Source of the DNA: Pollutimonas nitritireducens | GTDB taxonomy: Bacteria; Pseudomonadota; Gammaproteobacteria; Burkholderiales; Burkholderiaceae_B | DNA: 64,000 nt | Assembly (NCBI RefSeq): GCF_002849615.1 | Contig: NZ_PDNV01000006.1 | Coordinates: 62,001 to 126,000, forward strand | Reading direction: 5' to 3' | Made by a program: the position numbers and the translations under genes | Part shown: positions 29,197-39,840 of the stretch, in pieces | Position numbering within the stretch: position 1 is the first letter of the stretch | Layout of the letters: the number at the start of each line of letters is the position of its first letter | Notes under the pieces: model-generated | Seen by the model: the letters and a program-made list of their open reading frames with translations, nothing else | Database searches by the model: none | What the model was told of the DNA's origin: nothing

Positions 29197-30990
29197 TCAA
29201 ATATCGACTGTACGTTCCAGGAGCCAGGTTTCGGCGGGTCCGGCCACCATGGGCAACAGGCGCCGGCGAACTTCGGCATGGTAGTCATTAAGCCATGCCC
29301 TCTCGGCAGGTGTCAGCAAATCGAGAGCAATGCAGCGCGTATCGATCGGGCATAAGGTGAGTGTTTCGAATTTCAAAAACTCGCCGAATTCGGTTTCGGC
29401 CGCCGGCACCGTGAGGACCAGGTTTTCGATTCTTATGCCCCACATGCCAGGGCGATACAAGCCGGGCTCGTTGGAAGTAATCATCCCGGGCTGCATCGCC
29501 ATGTCCGGATTGACAGCGGCGCGATAGGCGATGGACTGCGGTCCCTCATGGACGTTCAGGAAATATCCCACGCCATGGCCCGTACCGTGCCCGTAGTCGG
29601 CCCCCGCCTGCCAGATAGGCATACGCGCAATCGTATCGAGTAAGGGCGACATGGTGCCACGCGGGAATACGGCGAGCGCCAAGGCAATGTGTCCCTTGAG
29701 CACAGCGGTGTAGTCGCGTTTCTGCGCGTCGCCAACCTGTCCGACCGGCACGACACGGGTGATATCGGTCGTCCCGCCCAGGTACTGCCCGCCGGAGTCG
29801 ATCAGCAACAAGCCATCGCCTGCTATTTCGGCATGCGACGGCTCGGTCGCATGGTAATGCGGCATGGCGCCATTGGCGTTGAATGCAGCAATCGTGCCGA
29901 AACTCGGCGTGACGAAGTTGGAGCGACGGCTGCGCGCTTCTGTAATTATTTCGTCTATGGTCAATTCGGTGATACGGGTTGCACCCAATGCCGCTTCGAA
30001 CCACGCAAAGAACTCACACAGAGCCGCGCCGTCATGCTCCATGGTGCGCCGCACATGTTCAACCTCGGCGGCATTCTTGCACGATTTAAACAACTGCGAC
30101 GGGTTGAGGGCTTCGCGCTTGCCGACGAATGCGGCAGATGCCAACACACCCACCGTGGTTCGCGCCGGGTCGAAAAGCAGTGTTTCCGTGTCCGCCAGAC
30201 ATGCCAAGGCGCCTGCGGCGGCATCATAGGGTTCGATACCTATACCATCCTTCAACAAGGCATCCGAAATCGGGGCATCGATCTTGCCGGGCGCCACGAA
30301 CAAGCGCGCGCTGTCTTTCCCAATCAGGGCGTGCGCCAGAAAGACGGGGTTGTACGGAACATCATTGCCGCGCAAATTGAAAAGCCACGCTATATCGTCA
30401 AGCGATGAGATCCAGTGCCAATCTGCCCCGTTTTGCTCCATGGCGGCCCGTACCGCCGCGAGATTATCTTTTCGCGACCGGCATGCAAACGGAGGCAAAT
30501 GCTCGAAAACAGTGCCTTGAGGCAAGCCCGGACGCTGCGGCCAGATGTCGTCCAGCAAGTCACGGTCGCACGACACCTTGATCCCTTTGGCTGCAAGGAC
30601 TTCCTGCCACTGCCGATGCGTACGGATGGCCAACACCTGCCCGTCGACGCTCACGCATGCGCCGCGCGACAGTGTGCCGGCCAGCCACTCGATCGGTCCA
30701 GGCACGTCCGGCGCGCCAGCGCGCATGGTGGCTATACCTGTGCCGGCCAGATCGTTGTCGGCCTGTTCCCAATACCGACTATCTGTCCATAAGCCGGCGA
30801 AGCTTTCGGTCACCACCAAGGTACCGGCCGATCCGTCGAATCCAGTAAGCCACTGCCTGCCCTGCCAGTGGCCAGGCAAGTATTCGGACAAATGTGGGTC
30901 GGACGACAACACCACGCATGCATTGACGCCTCGGGCACTCATGGCGGCTTGCAGGGCGCGGATGCGATCAGCAAAAACATTGGGATTCAC
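29197..30990 (-). CDS. Xaa-Pro aminopeptidase family protein (M24B)
   Basis: This 597-residue metallopeptidase would remove an N-terminal residue before proline. It has the long, three-domain layout of eukaryotic-like aminopeptidase P: two creatinase-like N-terminal domains and the C-terminal pita-bread catalytic domain. In the latter LLIDSGGQYLGGTTDITR gives two metal Asp, GHGTGHGVG a metal His, and TSNEPGLY and RIENLV two metal Glu. The long form differs from the shorter E. coli PepP (about 440). It lies 42 bases downstream of scoB and 100 bases upstream of pyrG. Confidence 0.9.
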   Translation of the reverse strand: MNPNVFADRIRALQAAMSARGVNACVVLSSDPHLSEYLPGHWQGRQWLTGFDGSAGTLVVTESFAGLWTDSRYWEQADNDLAGTGIATMRAGAPDVPGPIEWLAGTLSRGACVSVDGQVLAIRTHRQWQEVLAAKGIKVSCDRDLLDDIWPQRPGLPQGTVFEHLPPFACRSRKDNLAAVRAAMEQNGADWHWISSLDDIAWLFNLRGNDVPYNPVFLAHALIGKDSARLFVAPGKIDAPISDALLKDGIGIEPYDAAAGALACLADTETLLFDPARTTVGVLASAAFVGKREALNPSQLFKSCKNAAEVEHVRRTMEHDGAALCEFFAWFEAALGATRITELTIDEIITEARSRRSNFVTPSFGTIAAFNANGAMPHYHATEPSHAEIAGDGLLLIDSGGQYLGGTTDITRVVPVGQVGDAQKRDYTAVLKGHIALALAVFPRGTMSPLLDTIARMPIWQAGADYGHGTGHGVGYFLNVHEGPQSIAYRAAVNPDMAMQPGMITSNEPGLYRPGMWGIRIENLVLTVPAAETEFGEFLKFETLTLCPIDTRCIALDLLTPAERAWLNDYHAEVRRRLLPMVAGPAETWLLERTVDI

Positions 30991-31032
30991 GATTGTCCTT
31001 GGTGGAAGGTCGAAAGTAAGGTTGCGAAAAGT

Positions 31033-31686
31033 CTAGGCCACGGCCGACACGTCCAGCCGGGCTGCGGTCTTGGACTGAATCTCGTCGACAGTTACGCCTG
31101 GTGCAAGCTCGATGAGCTTTAGGCCGTTATCACCCACCTCCAGGACGCCCAGGTCGGTAATAATGAGGTCGACAACGCCTACCCCGGTCAACGGCAGCGT
31201 GCACTCAGGCAGCAGCTTCATGTCTTCGGTGCCGTCTTTCTTGCGTGCCACATGCTCCATGAGCACCACCACCCGGCCCACGCCCGCGACCAGATCCATG
31301 GCGCCGCCCATGCCCTTGATCATTTTTCCAGGAATCATCCAGTTGGCGAGATCGCCTTTCTCGGACACCTGCATGGCGCCCAGTATGGCAAGATTTATCT
31401 TGCCGCCGCGGATCATGGCAAAAGAGTCAGCCGAAGAAAAAATGGATGAACCAGGCAAAGTGGTAATGGTTTGCTTGCCGGCATTGATCAAGTCAGGGTC
31501 GATCTCATCTTCTGTCGGAAAGGGGCCTATCCCGAGCAAGCCGTTTTCGGATTGCAGCCACACTTCCACACCCTCCGGCACATGATTGGCCACCATCGTG
31601 GGCAGGCCTATTCCGAGGTTCACATAGAAACCATCTTGCAATTCACGGGCAGCGCGGGCTGCCATTTCTTCACGATTCCAGGCCAT
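31033..31686 (-). CDS. scoB: 3-oxoacid CoA-transferase subunit B
   Basis: This 217-residue subunit carries the catalytic glutamate: Glu47 in SENGLLG forms the glutamyl-CoA intermediate in this family. Segments [19 protein letters not shown] and [16 protein letters not shown] are diagnostic. With the A subunit encoded two bases upstream it would move CoA between succinyl-CoA and a 3-oxo acid such as acetoacetate; a 3-oxoadipate preference cannot be excluded. GGAG lies 8 bases before the ATG at 31686; an in-frame TTG two codons earlier is less likely. Confidence 0.93.
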   Translation of the reverse strand: MAWNREEMAARAARELQDGFYVNLGIGLPTMVANHVPEGVEVWLQSENGLLGIGPFPTEDEIDPDLINAGKQTITTLPGSSIFSSADSFAMIRGGKINLAILGAMQVSEKGDLANWMIPGKMIKGMGGAMDLVAGVGRVVVLMEHVARKKDGTEDMKLLPECTLPLTGVGVVDLIITDLGVLEVGDNGLKLIELAPGVTVDEIQSKTAARLDVSAVA

Positions 31687-31688
31687 TC

Positions 31689-32396
31689 TCAAGCTCCTTT
31701 TGCGTTGCGGACAGTGCGCTGTTCAATTCGTTTTTCGGGTTGGGCATTGATTACAATGCGGTGAACGTAGATGCCCGGAAGATGGACGTCGTCTGGATCA
31801 AACGTACCGGTATCGACGACTTCCTCGACTTCCACGATAGTGACCTTACCGGCCATTGCAACGTTGGGATTGAAATTGCGCGCTGTCTTTCTGAAAATAA
31901 GGTTGCCGCTGCGATCGGCCTTGTAGGCCTTGACCAACGACACATCGGGCACCAGGGAGCGTTCCATGACATATTGCTCGCCGTCGAATTCACGCACTTC
32001 CTTGCCATCCGCAACAAGGGTGCCTACACCGGTACGCGTGAAAAACGCTGGGATCCCAGCGCCCCCGGCGCGCAGTTTTTCAGCCAAGGTGCCTTGGGGT
32101 GTGAATTCGAGCTCGAGTTCGCCAGCGAGGTATTGACGTTCGAACTCTTTGTTTTCACCGACATACGATGCGATCATCTTCTTGATCTGGCGGGTGTTGA
32201 GCAACTGGCCCAGTCCAAAACCGTCGACGCCAGCGTTATTGCTGATGCATGTCAGGTTCTGGACCCTAGTATCGCGCAAGGCCGCAATGAGGGCCTCGGG
32301 AATGCCACAAAGCCCGAACCCGCCCACGGCGATGGTTTGACCGTCGGCGACCACGCCATTAAGTGCTTCTGCGGCACTTGCATAGACTTTATCCAT
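31689..32396 (-). CDS. scoA: 3-oxoacid CoA-transferase subunit A
   Basis: This 235-residue partner of the B subunit shows the family glycine-rich start [14 protein letters not shown], the [14 protein letters not shown] loop and [18 protein letters not shown] near the end. The A and B subunits together form the active site, with the glutamate in B. The gene is followed after two bases by scoB and preceded by a thioesterase gene 72 bases upstream, a likely acyl-CoA and ketone-body utilisation unit. Confidence 0.93.
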   Translation of the reverse strand: MDKVYASAAEALNGVVADGQTIAVGGFGLCGIPEALIAALRDTRVQNLTCISNNAGVDGFGLGQLLNTRQIKKMIASYVGENKEFERQYLAGELELEFTPQGTLAEKLRAGGAGIPAFFTRTGVGTLVADGKEVREFDGEQYVMERSLVPDVSLVKAYKADRSGNLIFRKTARNFNPNVAMAGKVTIVEVEEVVDTGTFDPDDVHLPGIYVHRIVINAQPEKRIEQRTVRNAKGA

Positions 32397-32468
32397 TACT
32401 CCATCCTTATTTCAAAATAGCATGCTGGGCAGCGGATCAAATGACCCGCATGATGAGTGAATCAGTGA

Positions 32469-32909
32469 TCAAGAAATAAAAAATCTGGCAAACTGCGCGA
32501 GCTCCGCTTCGCTCCAGGGGGACGATTTACCCGTGGCGGCGTCTACACCGACAATAACGTAATTACCCTTGGCGTATGCCACGCCGGGCTCATCGTCACG
32601 CTCAATGACCGTATCGATCGTCATGCTTGACCTGCCGATTTTGGCGAGGATCTGGGTTACGACGATGGTAGCCGGGTACATAAGCGGCTTGATAAAATCG
32701 CACGAGGTATGGGCCAGAATGCCGACCTTGCTGGACGGCAAGGTAATGCCCACCCGCTGGAACAGCTGCATCCGCGCCTCTTCAAAATAGCGGAAGTACA
32801 AGGTATTGTTTACATGATTCTGGGCGTCCTGGTCACCCCAGCGTATCGGCAAGGCGCAACGAAAGGCGCCGCCTATCGCAGGCGAGAACGGCGGATCAGT
32901 AAGCTGCAT
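32469..32909 (-). CDS. Acyl-CoA thioesterase, 4HBT/YbgC-like hotdog protein
   Basis: This 146-residue single-hotdog protein has the motif WGDQDAQNHVNNTLYFRYFEEAR (broken here as Asp26, Asp28, then HVNN and the helix), typical of 4-hydroxybenzoyl-CoA thioesterase relatives. It would hydrolyse an acyl-CoA; the chain is unknown. Its place upstream of scoAB suggests a role in CoA recycling during fatty or keto acid breakdown. It is divergent from etfD with 227 bases between starts. Confidence 0.88.
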   Translation of the reverse strand: MQLTDPPFSPAIGGAFRCALPIRWGDQDAQNHVNNTLYFRYFEEARMQLFQRVGITLPSSKVGILAHTSCDFIKPLMYPATIVVTQILAKIGRSSMTIDTVIERDDEPGVAYAKGNYVIVGVDAATGKSSPWSEAELAQFARFFIS

Positions 32910-33041
32910 GAAAAAAAGCCCCTTTCACTATTTTCGAATGAACAAGTATAACGGCAAGAAAAGCCCGGTTTACGGTTGCGCAGCGCTACGCCACGATGGC
33001 TGCCGCACACGTAAAATCGTGGCGGAAGACCTCCCGATGAT

Positions 33042-33069
33042 GGGACATGACCCCAGACTGCAATACAAT
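33042..33069 (+). promoter_or_regulatory. Candidate promoter of etfD
   Basis: GGGACA (33042-33047) and TACAAT (33064-33069) are separated by 16 bases, 67 bases before the etfD ATG. The -10 matches five of six positions, the -35 four. Confidence 0.5.
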
Positions 33070-33136
33070 CGGGTCATAAATTCAGGCCCTAGCGGCCAAT
33101 GCCACAACATATCAGACACACGGGAGATCTCTAAAA

Positions 33137-34783
33137 ATGGCTGAACGCGAATCAATGGAATACGACGTTGTCGTGGTAGGTGCCGGGCCGGCAGGCCTGG
33201 CGGCTGCCATTCGTCTCAAGCAGCTGGCCGCCGAGCGAGACCACGAGATTAGCGTTTGCGTGCTCGAGAAAGGCTCCGAGGTGGGCGCACACATACTATC
33301 GGGCGCTGTCATGGACACCCGCGCGCTGAATGAGCTGATCCCCGACTGGAAAGAAAAAGGGGCACCGCTGAATACCGTGGTCTCCGAAGACAAATTCCTG
33401 TTTCTCACCGAAAAAGGCTCGCGCGCGACGCCAAACTGGCTTCTGCCTGACTGCTTCCAGAACCACGGCAACTACATTGTTCGGCTGGGCAATGTGGTGC
33501 GCTGGATGGGTGAACAGGCCGAAAGCCTGGGCGTGGACCTCTTTCCCGGTTTCGCGGCAACCGAGATTCTCTACACCGATACCGGCGCAATAAAAGGTGT
33601 TGCCACGGGCGACATGGGCCTGGCGCGCGATGGATCACGCACGCCGCACTACCAACCCGGCATGGAACTGCATGCCCGATACACCGTCTTTGCCGAAGGT
33701 TCACGCGGCCAGCTGGGCCGCGAACTCATCAGCCGCTACAAACTCGACGCAGGCCGGGATCCGCAAAGCTATGGCATCGGCATCAAGGAAATGTGGGAAG
33801 TCGATCCGTCACAGTCCCAACCGGGGCTGGTCATGCACACGGCGGGCTGGCCGCTTGATTCCGACACCTATGGCGGATCCTTCCTGTATCACATGGCCGA
33901 CAATATCGTCGTGGTCGGACTGGTCGTCGGACTGGATTACGCCAACCCCTGGCTATCTCCATTCGAAGAGTTCCAGCGCTACAAGACCCATCCCGCCATA
34001 CGACAAACGTTCGAAGGCGGCAAGCGAATAGCCTATGGCGCCCGGTCGCTTACTGCCGGCGGGCTGCTGTCATTGCCTAAGCTCTGTTTCCCGGGCGGTG
34101 TCCTGGTCGGCTGCGAAGCCGGTGTGTTGAATGCGTCGCGCATCAAGGGCAGCCATTCGGCCATCAAGACCGGTGCATTGGCTGCCGAAGCGGCATTCGA
34201 CGCCATCGTTGCCGATCGCCGCCATGACGAACTCGTGGCTTATCCAGCGGCATTCGAAAGTTCCTGGCTGCATGCCGAACTTAATAAGTCCCGCAATTTC
34301 AAGCAATGGTTCAAGAAGGGCCGTACCATCGCCACCTTGATGACAGGCGTCGAACAATGGCTGCTCAAGGGCAAGATGCCATGGACGCTGCACCACAGCA
34401 AACCAGATCACGCATGTCTGCAACCCGCGGCCGAATGCGCCCGCATCGACTACCCCAAGCCCGACGGCAAGATCACTTTCGACAAGCTGAGTTCAGTGTT
34501 CATATCGAACACCAATCACGAAGAGAACGAACCCGTGCACCTGACGCTAAAAGACCCGTCAATACCGGTGTCAGTCAACCTGGCCAAGTACGCCGGTCCG
34601 GAAGCGCGCTACTGTCCCGCGGGCGTCTACGAGTTCGTGAAAACCGACGCCGGCGAAGATCGCCTGCAGATCAACGCCCAGAACTGCGTCCACTGCAAAA
34701 CGTGTGATATCAAGGATCCTACGCAGAACATTGTTTGGGTGGCTCCACAAGGTGGTGAAGGTCCGGTTTACAACGGAATGTAG
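33137..34783 (+). CDS. etfD: Electron transfer flavoprotein-ubiquinone oxidoreductase
   Basis: This 548-residue membrane-associated flavoprotein passes electrons from reduced ETF, loaded by acyl-CoA dehydrogenases, to ubiquinone. The FAD Rossmann motif is VVVGAGPAGLAAAIRL near residues 11-26. The C-terminal ferredoxin-like domain binds one 4Fe-4S cluster through Cys493 (YCPAGVYEF) and Cys517, Cys520 and Cys523 (NCVHCKTC). Full length for the family. GGGAG lies upstream of the ATG. etfA and etfB are not in the window. Its divergence from the thioesterase-scoAB genes fits fatty-acid use. Confidence 0.97.
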   Translation: MAERESMEYDVVVVGAGPAGLAAAIRLKQLAAERDHEISVCVLEKGSEVGAHILSGAVMDTRALNELIPDWKEKGAPLNTVVSEDKFLFLTEKGSRATPNWLLPDCFQNHGNYIVRLGNVVRWMGEQAESLGVDLFPGFAATEILYTDTGAIKGVATGDMGLARDGSRTPHYQPGMELHARYTVFAEGSRGQLGRELISRYKLDAGRDPQSYGIGIKEMWEVDPSQSQPGLVMHTAGWPLDSDTYGGSFLYHMADNIVVVGLVVGLDYANPWLSPFEEFQRYKTHPAIRQTFEGGKRIAYGARSLTAGGLLSLPKLCFPGGVLVGCEAGVLNASRIKGSHSAIKTGALAAEAAFDAIVADRRHDELVAYPAAFESSWLHAELNKSRNFKQWFKKGRTIATLMTGVEQWLLKGKMPWTLHHSKPDHACLQPAAECARIDYPKPDGKITFDKLSSVFISNTNHEENEPVHLTLKDPSIPVSVNLAKYAGPEARYCPAGVYEFVKTDAGEDRLQINAQNCVHCKTCDIKDPTQNIVWVAPQGGEGPVYNGM

Positions 34784-34792
34784 CGCAAGCGC

Positions 34793-35719
34793 TTATGTAC
34801 GCAGGTTGCGCCGCCGCAGCCTGCGTAGCGCCTCTGGCGGCAGATTGATTGCCACCAGACCTGCCATGATGAACATCACGCCCCATGCTTCGAGCAGGGT
34901 GGGCCGTTCTCCAAGCAGAAGCCACGCGAGGATGATGGTTAACACGGGAACACCCAGGCTGGACATCCCCGCTATCGTTGCGCTGACCTTCCGCACGACG
35001 GACAACCACAGCCACCAGCCCAGCGCCGAGGCCAGTATGGCCATATAGGCCATGCCCCAGAACAGATCGGGTCCCCACACTATGCTGCGCTGGGGCCACA
35101 CCAGTGCCACCGGCAAGGCGAACAAGGCGCCCAGCAGCATTTGCCAGCTGCTCAGGTTCAGCACCTCCACCCGATGGCTGATAAACATTTTCTTGGTCAA
35201 TACCACACCCAGCGCCCAGCTCATACCCCCGCCCAGTGCCAGCAAGGAACCCTGGACGCTGCCCACGCCTTTCCAAGGTGCAATCACGGCAATCAGTCCG
35301 AGCGCTGCCAGCACCAGTGCCAAGATGTGACGCCGAGCCGGGCGTTCCTTAAGCAGTAGCCAGGCGAACACCACCACCCAGAACGGCATCGTATAGGCCA
35401 GCAATGCCACGTGGCCCGCTCCGCCGCTGGTCAGCGCCATCTGACAAAGACACTGGAAAGCCGTGGTCTGGAAGACAGCAATACCCACTGTCAACCAGAA
35501 GGGCGGAAAACGCAGGGATTTCCTGGTCGCCACGAGTATCGAGAACAAGACAAGAAAGGCCAGGCCGTATCGGCCAACGACCAGGTCGAATGGCCCAATG
35601 AGGGCGGACAGGTGCTTCATGACGATCCAGCTGAATCCCCACAGCACCACGGTAATGCCCATGAGGAACAAGGCCCCGCGGTCCGCCTGGTTTTCTTTCA
35701 ACAGAATGCGCCCTACCAA
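34793..35719 (-). CDS. DMT superfamily (EamA) transporter
   Basis: This 308-residue protein has ten hydrophobic helices made of two EamA repeats (first [16 protein letters not shown], second [18 protein letters not shown]). Such proteins export amino acids, metabolites or act as nucleotide-sugar-like carriers; the substrate is unknown. Its start overlaps the 3' end of acs by seven bases, so it is likely translated from the acs mRNA, though it need not be functionally linked. It converges on etfD with 9 bases between. Confidence 0.85.
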   Translation of the reverse strand: MVGRILLKENQADRGALFLMGITVVLWGFSWIVMKHLSALIGPFDLVVGRYGLAFLVLFSILVATRKSLRFPPFWLTVGIAVFQTTAFQCLCQMALTSGGAGHVALLAYTMPFWVVVFAWLLLKERPARRHILALVLAALGLIAVIAPWKGVGSVQGSLLALGGGMSWALGVVLTKKMFISHRVEVLNLSSWQMLLGALFALPVALVWPQRSIVWGPDLFWGMAYMAILASALGWWLWLSVVRKVSATIAGMSSLGVPVLTIILAWLLLGERPTLLEAWGVMFIMAGLVAINLPPEALRRLRRRNLRT

Positions 35720-37692
35720 GCCTGCGACAACTGATCCAGAATTGCAGGATTCTCGAGCGTGGAAACGTCCTGGGTGACGGATTCTCCTTGGGCTACGACC
35801 CGAAGAAGGCGTCGCATGATTTTTCCAGAACGCGTCTTCGGAAGGTTTTCACCGAAGCGTATGTCCTTGGGCTTGGCGATGGGACCGATTTCCTTCGCCA
35901 CCCAGTCGCGCAGTTGCTTCGCTACCTTTGCGGCCTCAGCTCCTTCCGGTAGCGGCCCATTGAGCACGACAAAGGCGACCACGGCTTCTCCGGTCGTGGC
36001 ATCCGGACGCCCCACCACGGCGGCTTCGGCGACCAGTGAATGCGACACCAGGGCCGATTCGACCTCCATGGTGCCCAGCCGATGGCCAGACACGTTCAGA
36101 ACATCGTCAATACGGCCCATGATCCAGAAATAGCCATCCGCGTCGCACTGCGCGCCGTCGCCAGCCAGATAGGCGCCTTTCAGCTCGGAGGGAAAATAGC
36201 TTTTCTTGAATCGTTCAGGATCACCCCATATCGTGCGTATCATTCCGGGCCATGGGCGCTGCACCACCAGGAAGCCACCCTTGCCGCTTTCCAGCGGTTC
36301 GCCTGCCTCGTCAACGACCGCGGCCGCTATACCGGGCAGGGGCAAGGTGCAGGAGCCGGGCTTGAGCGGCGTCACGCCGGGCAAAGGTGTGATCATGTGG
36401 GCACCGGTCTCGGTCTGCCACCACGTGTCCAATACTGGGCAGCGCTCGCGACCCACATTGGTGTAGTACCACATCCAGGCTTCCGGATTGATGGGCTCGC
36501 CCACCGATCCGATAATGCGAAGGCTGCTGAGGTCATATTCGCGCGGGTGGTAATCGGGAGATCCCTCGGCGGCCTTGCTGAGCGAACGGATTGCCGTCGG
36601 AGCGGTGTAAAACACCGTAACCTTGTGACGCTGGATCATTTCCCAGAAACGGCCAACATTGGGATAGGTGGGAATACCTTCAAATACCACTTGCGTCAAG
36701 CCAGCGGCCAACGGCCCATAGGTAATGTAGGTGTGCCCTGTTACCCAGCCGACATCGGCCGTGCACCAGAAAACATCAGAGTCCTTGGCATCGAACGTCC
36801 ATTTGACCGTAAGCAAGGCCCACAGCAGGAAACCTGCCGTGGCATGCTGCACACCCTTCGGCTTGCCTGTCGAACCCGATGTGTAGAGGATGAACAGGGG
36901 ATGTTCGGCATTCAGTGAGACAGGTTCGCATTGGTCGGACTGGCCTTCCGACAGCGCGTTCATCCAGATGTCGCGGCCCTCGTTCCATTGCACCGGTCCG
37001 CCGGTGCGCTTGTAGACGACCACATGTGAGACGGCCTCGCAACCGCCCATGGACAGGGCTTCGTCGACCGCGTTTTTCAATGGAATGGACTTGCCGCCGC
37101 GCACCTGTTCGTCAGCAGTGATCACCAGCGTAGCACCCACATCGACAGTGCGCTCGTGGAGGCTCTTCGATGAGAACCCCCCGAACACGACTGAGTGAAT
37201 GATGCCCAGGCGCGCGCAAGCTTGCATGGCGACGACCGCTTCAATGGACATCGGCAGGTAGATAATGGCCCGCTCGCCAGCCTGGTGCCCCAGTGACTTC
37301 AGACCATTGGCGAATTTGCAGACTCGGGCATGTAACTCTTTATAGGTCACTGAAGTAACCTTCCCGTCGTCCGCTTCGAAAATAAGCGCCGTTTTATTGG
37401 CGGTTGGCGTAGCAAGATGCTTGTCGAGGCAATTCGCCGACACATTCATCTCGCCGTCCGCGAACCAACGATAAAACGGCGCTTCGGATTCATCCAGAAC
37501 CTGGCTGAAAGGCTTTGTCCAATTCAGGTTTTCCCGTGCAAGTCGCCCCCAGAAATCGTCGGGCGATTGTCGTGCCTCATCGCACAGCGCCTGGTACTCT
37601 TTCATTCCGGAAATAGCAGCACCTTCGACAAGATTGGGAAAAGGCGGGAAGACCCGGGTTTCGGTGAGTACAGACTCAATTCCACTAGACAT
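35713..37692 (-). CDS. acs: Acetyl-CoA synthetase
   Basis: This 659-residue AMP-forming ligase activates acetate (and probably propionate) to its CoA ester. The P-loop reads [11 protein letters not shown], the aromatic motif DTWWQTETG is present, and the C-terminal SGKIMRR holds the catalytic Lys624, the residue also acetylated for control in the family. The WWQTE tryptophan pattern supports a short-chain substrate. Length fits Acs, including the N-terminal ACAS_N part. The downstream EamA gene overlaps its 3' end. Confidence 0.95.
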   Translation of the reverse strand: MSSGIESVLTETRVFPPFPNLVEGAAISGMKEYQALCDEARQSPDDFWGRLARENLNWTKPFSQVLDESEAPFYRWFADGEMNVSANCLDKHLATPTANKTALIFEADDGKVTSVTYKELHARVCKFANGLKSLGHQAGERAIIYLPMSIEAVVAMQACARLGIIHSVVFGGFSSKSLHERTVDVGATLVITADEQVRGGKSIPLKNAVDEALSMGGCEAVSHVVVYKRTGGPVQWNEGRDIWMNALSEGQSDQCEPVSLNAEHPLFILYTSGSTGKPKGVQHATAGFLLWALLTVKWTFDAKDSDVFWCTADVGWVTGHTYITYGPLAAGLTQVVFEGIPTYPNVGRFWEMIQRHKVTVFYTAPTAIRSLSKAAEGSPDYHPREYDLSSLRIIGSVGEPINPEAWMWYYTNVGRERCPVLDTWWQTETGAHMITPLPGVTPLKPGSCTLPLPGIAAAVVDEAGEPLESGKGGFLVVQRPWPGMIRTIWGDPERFKKSYFPSELKGAYLAGDGAQCDADGYFWIMGRIDDVLNVSGHRLGTMEVESALVSHSLVAEAAVVGRPDATTGEAVVAFVVLNGPLPEGAEAAKVAKQLRDWVAKEIGPIAKPKDIRFGENLPKTRSGKIMRRLLRVVAQGESVTQDVSTLENPAILDQLSQAW

Positions 37693-37794
37693 GTTGCGCT
37701 CCTTAGAAGTATTTGTTCGAATTATTGCCTCACCGTACTGCGTCAGGCTTACAAAAGACTGACAATACGACCCAGCAGGTTTTCAAGGTAGGAC

Positions 37795-39141
37795 TCAGAC
37801 CGATATCATATCGTGTCGCCGCGCGTCGCGAGCCAATGCCCCTCTCGGGAAGTCCAGGCGCGTAAGGACAATCAGGCCGGCCACGAAAAAGACACCGGTA
37901 AATAGCAATGCGAGGCGATGATTGCCATCAGTGACCCAGGTCACAAGGCCGTAGCACAAGGGTCCGACCACGGCAGCCAACTGCGTGGCAAATGTCCATA
38001 GTGAATAGAACTCGGCCAATCGTGTTGGTGGTGCCAATGCGCCCACCATTGCACGGCCCGCGCTCTGGCTCGTTCCCATGCAAAGTCCGGCCAACGTAGC
38101 GGCCACCCAGAACACCCACAGCTGCACGGCCGCATAGGCAACCAGAATCATCATGATCCAGGCGACGAGTGTGATCGCAAGGGCGACCTTGTGACCGATC
38201 TTGTCCTGCACGTAGCCAAAAAGAAAAGCTCCCGTTGCCGCCGCGATATTGACGGTGAACACCAGCATCATCGTCTGTGCCATGGTAAAGCCCATTGCCT
38301 GTGTTGCATACACGGCCGATAAGGTGATGACAACCGCTATCCCGGCGTGATAGTACGCTGCGCACAATAGCAGAAGTCGGAAGTCGGGAAAATTCTGTCG
38401 CGTGTCGTACCAGGCGGCCAACAGATTGGCTAGTATCTTCCGAGGTTTCGTATGGCTGGGCGGGGTGCGTTCGCGCAAATACAAAAAGGACGGAATGGCG
38501 GACACCATGAATATCACGGCCGTCAAGACCATGATGTAAGGAACGTACTGACTGGCCGGAATGTTGCGCCCGCTTGCCCACGACACCAGAGCCAAGGCCA
38601 AACCCAGCGTGAGCATGCCGCCAAAATAGCCGAAGCTCCATCCCCAGCCTGAGACCCGGCCCAGTGCGCGTGGTCGGGCGATTTCCGGAAGAAATGCGGC
38701 CACGATGGACTCACCGACACAATAAAAGTAATTGGATAAAGCGATGATGAGCAGGCCCCAGGCGATATCGCCCGGGCCAGTGAACGCGAGCAGCAAGGTC
38801 GCTACCACGCAGCCCAAGGTACTGGTGAACAACAGCTTACGCTTGCCGGCCCGGGCGTCCGCGCGGGCGCCCAGCGACGGCATGCTCAGCATGATCATCA
38901 GATAGGAAAAAGACATCGCTGCGGTAAACGCCAATGTGCCCCATGTTTTGCCGTCGGCCACGACGCTGACGAAATACGCGCTGAATACCGTAGTAAGTAC
39001 AACCGTTGTGTAGCCCGAATTGGCGAAGTCGTACATCGCCCAAGCCCACACTTCGCGCTTCGTGACGCCTGGATTGACGGCGTCACGAAACGCGAGAGTC
39101 AGGCCTGCATCGGGCGACGCCTTTGAGCTTTCACGACTCAT
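37795..39141 (-). CDS. MFS transporter, UMF1/Atg22-like
   Basis: This 448-residue protein has about twelve helices and the UMF1 family start WAWAMYDFANSGYTTVVLTTVFSAYF, with ADARAGKRK in the first cytoplasmic loop and IARPRALGRVSGWGWSFGYFGG in the middle. Yeast Atg22 exports vacuolar amino acids; bacterial roles are unknown. It is translated after the GlcG/HbpS-like gene, overlapping its stop as ATGA, which suggests that the two work in the same process. Confidence 0.87.
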   Translation of the reverse strand: MSRESSKASPDAGLTLAFRDAVNPGVTKREVWAWAMYDFANSGYTTVVLTTVFSAYFVSVVADGKTWGTLAFTAAMSFSYLMIMLSMPSLGARADARAGKRKLLFTSTLGCVVATLLLAFTGPGDIAWGLLIIALSNYFYCVGESIVAAFLPEIARPRALGRVSGWGWSFGYFGGMLTLGLALALVSWASGRNIPASQYVPYIMVLTAVIFMVSAIPSFLYLRERTPPSHTKPRKILANLLAAWYDTRQNFPDFRLLLLCAAYYHAGIAVVITLSAVYATQAMGFTMAQTMMLVFTVNIAAATGAFLFGYVQDKIGHKVALAITLVAWIMMILVAYAAVQLWVFWVAATLAGLCMGTSQSAGRAMVGALAPPTRLAEFYSLWTFATQLAAVVGPLCYGLVTWVTDGNHRLALLFTGVFFVAGLIVLTRLDFPRGALARDARRHDMISV

Positions 39142-39545
39142 TGATTCAGAGCGGCTATTCCGGCGCGTGCAATCTCGACATCTTCACTGGATTTAACGCC
39201 CGAGACGCCTACGGCGCCGACGATGGCCGAATCGACAACAATGGGGATGCCGCCTTCAAGCATGCCTTCAAGGCCTGGAGCGGACAGAAACGAATAGCGG
39301 CCCTGGTTGATGCTGTCTTCATACCCTTTGGATTCGCGCCGACCCAATGCCGCCGTACGTGCCTTGGCTGGCGATATCTGTGCGGAAATCGGTGCTGCGC
39401 CATCCAGGCGCACCAGGCCCAACAGGTGCCCCCCGTCGTCCACCACCGATATGGTGACGGCCCAGCCATGCTGCGCGGCGAACACTTGAGCCGCTTCCAG
39501 TATGGATTTCACGTCGGTCATACTTAAAACTGGTTTTGTGTACAT
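39138..39545 (-). CDS. GlcG/HbpS family (DUF336) protein
   Basis: This 135-residue protein has the HbpS-GlcG fold pattern: a first helix (VKSILEAAQVFAAQHGW), VTISVVDDGGHLLGLVRLDGA, a helix PAKARTAALG, and C-terminal GGIPIVVDSAIVGAVGVSG. Members bind haem or cobalamin-like ligands or act beside glycolate and propanediol genes; here the ligand is unknown. The ATG at 39545 has GGGGA nine bases upstream; starts at 39554 and 39521 are possible. It has no signal peptide. The downstream MFS gene overlaps it. Confidence 0.85.
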   Translation of the reverse strand: MYTKPVLSMTDVKSILEAAQVFAAQHGWAVTISVVDDGGHLLGLVRLDGAAPISAQISPAKARTAALGRRESKGYEDSINQGRYSFLSAPGLEGMLEGGIPIVVDSAIVGAVGVSGVKSSEDVEIARAGIAALNQ

Positions 39546-39763
39546 CAGAAACATTCCCCGGTTGAATTGAAACATTGTGCTACGACCTTGTCAGCGACAC
39601 CGACAAACAGCCCATAGACTATCCCGCCGCCGCTACCGAGTAAAGTCAAAAAAATCGGAAATACTTCTTTACCGACCGGCGATGTTTCGTTAAACTCGAG
39701 GCCTCATTCTAGTACAACACGTGTGGGGCACATGCTTTTTAGAAGCGTGTTCATGCATTATGT

Positions 39764-39798
39764 TGTCGATTTCGCATAAATTCTCTAGCAAATCGACA
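39764..39798. repeat. Inverted repeat upstream of the NlpC/P60 gene
   Basis: TGTCGATTT (39764-39772) and AAATCGACA (39790-39798) are perfect 9-base arms with a 17-base gap, 43 bases before the chosen ATG. This 295-base gap between genes otherwise shows no gene that I can support. Confidence 0.5.
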
Positions 39799-39840
39799 CA
39801 TGCTGCAAAATCCCTGTTTAAGCGAAAACGAAAAACGACT

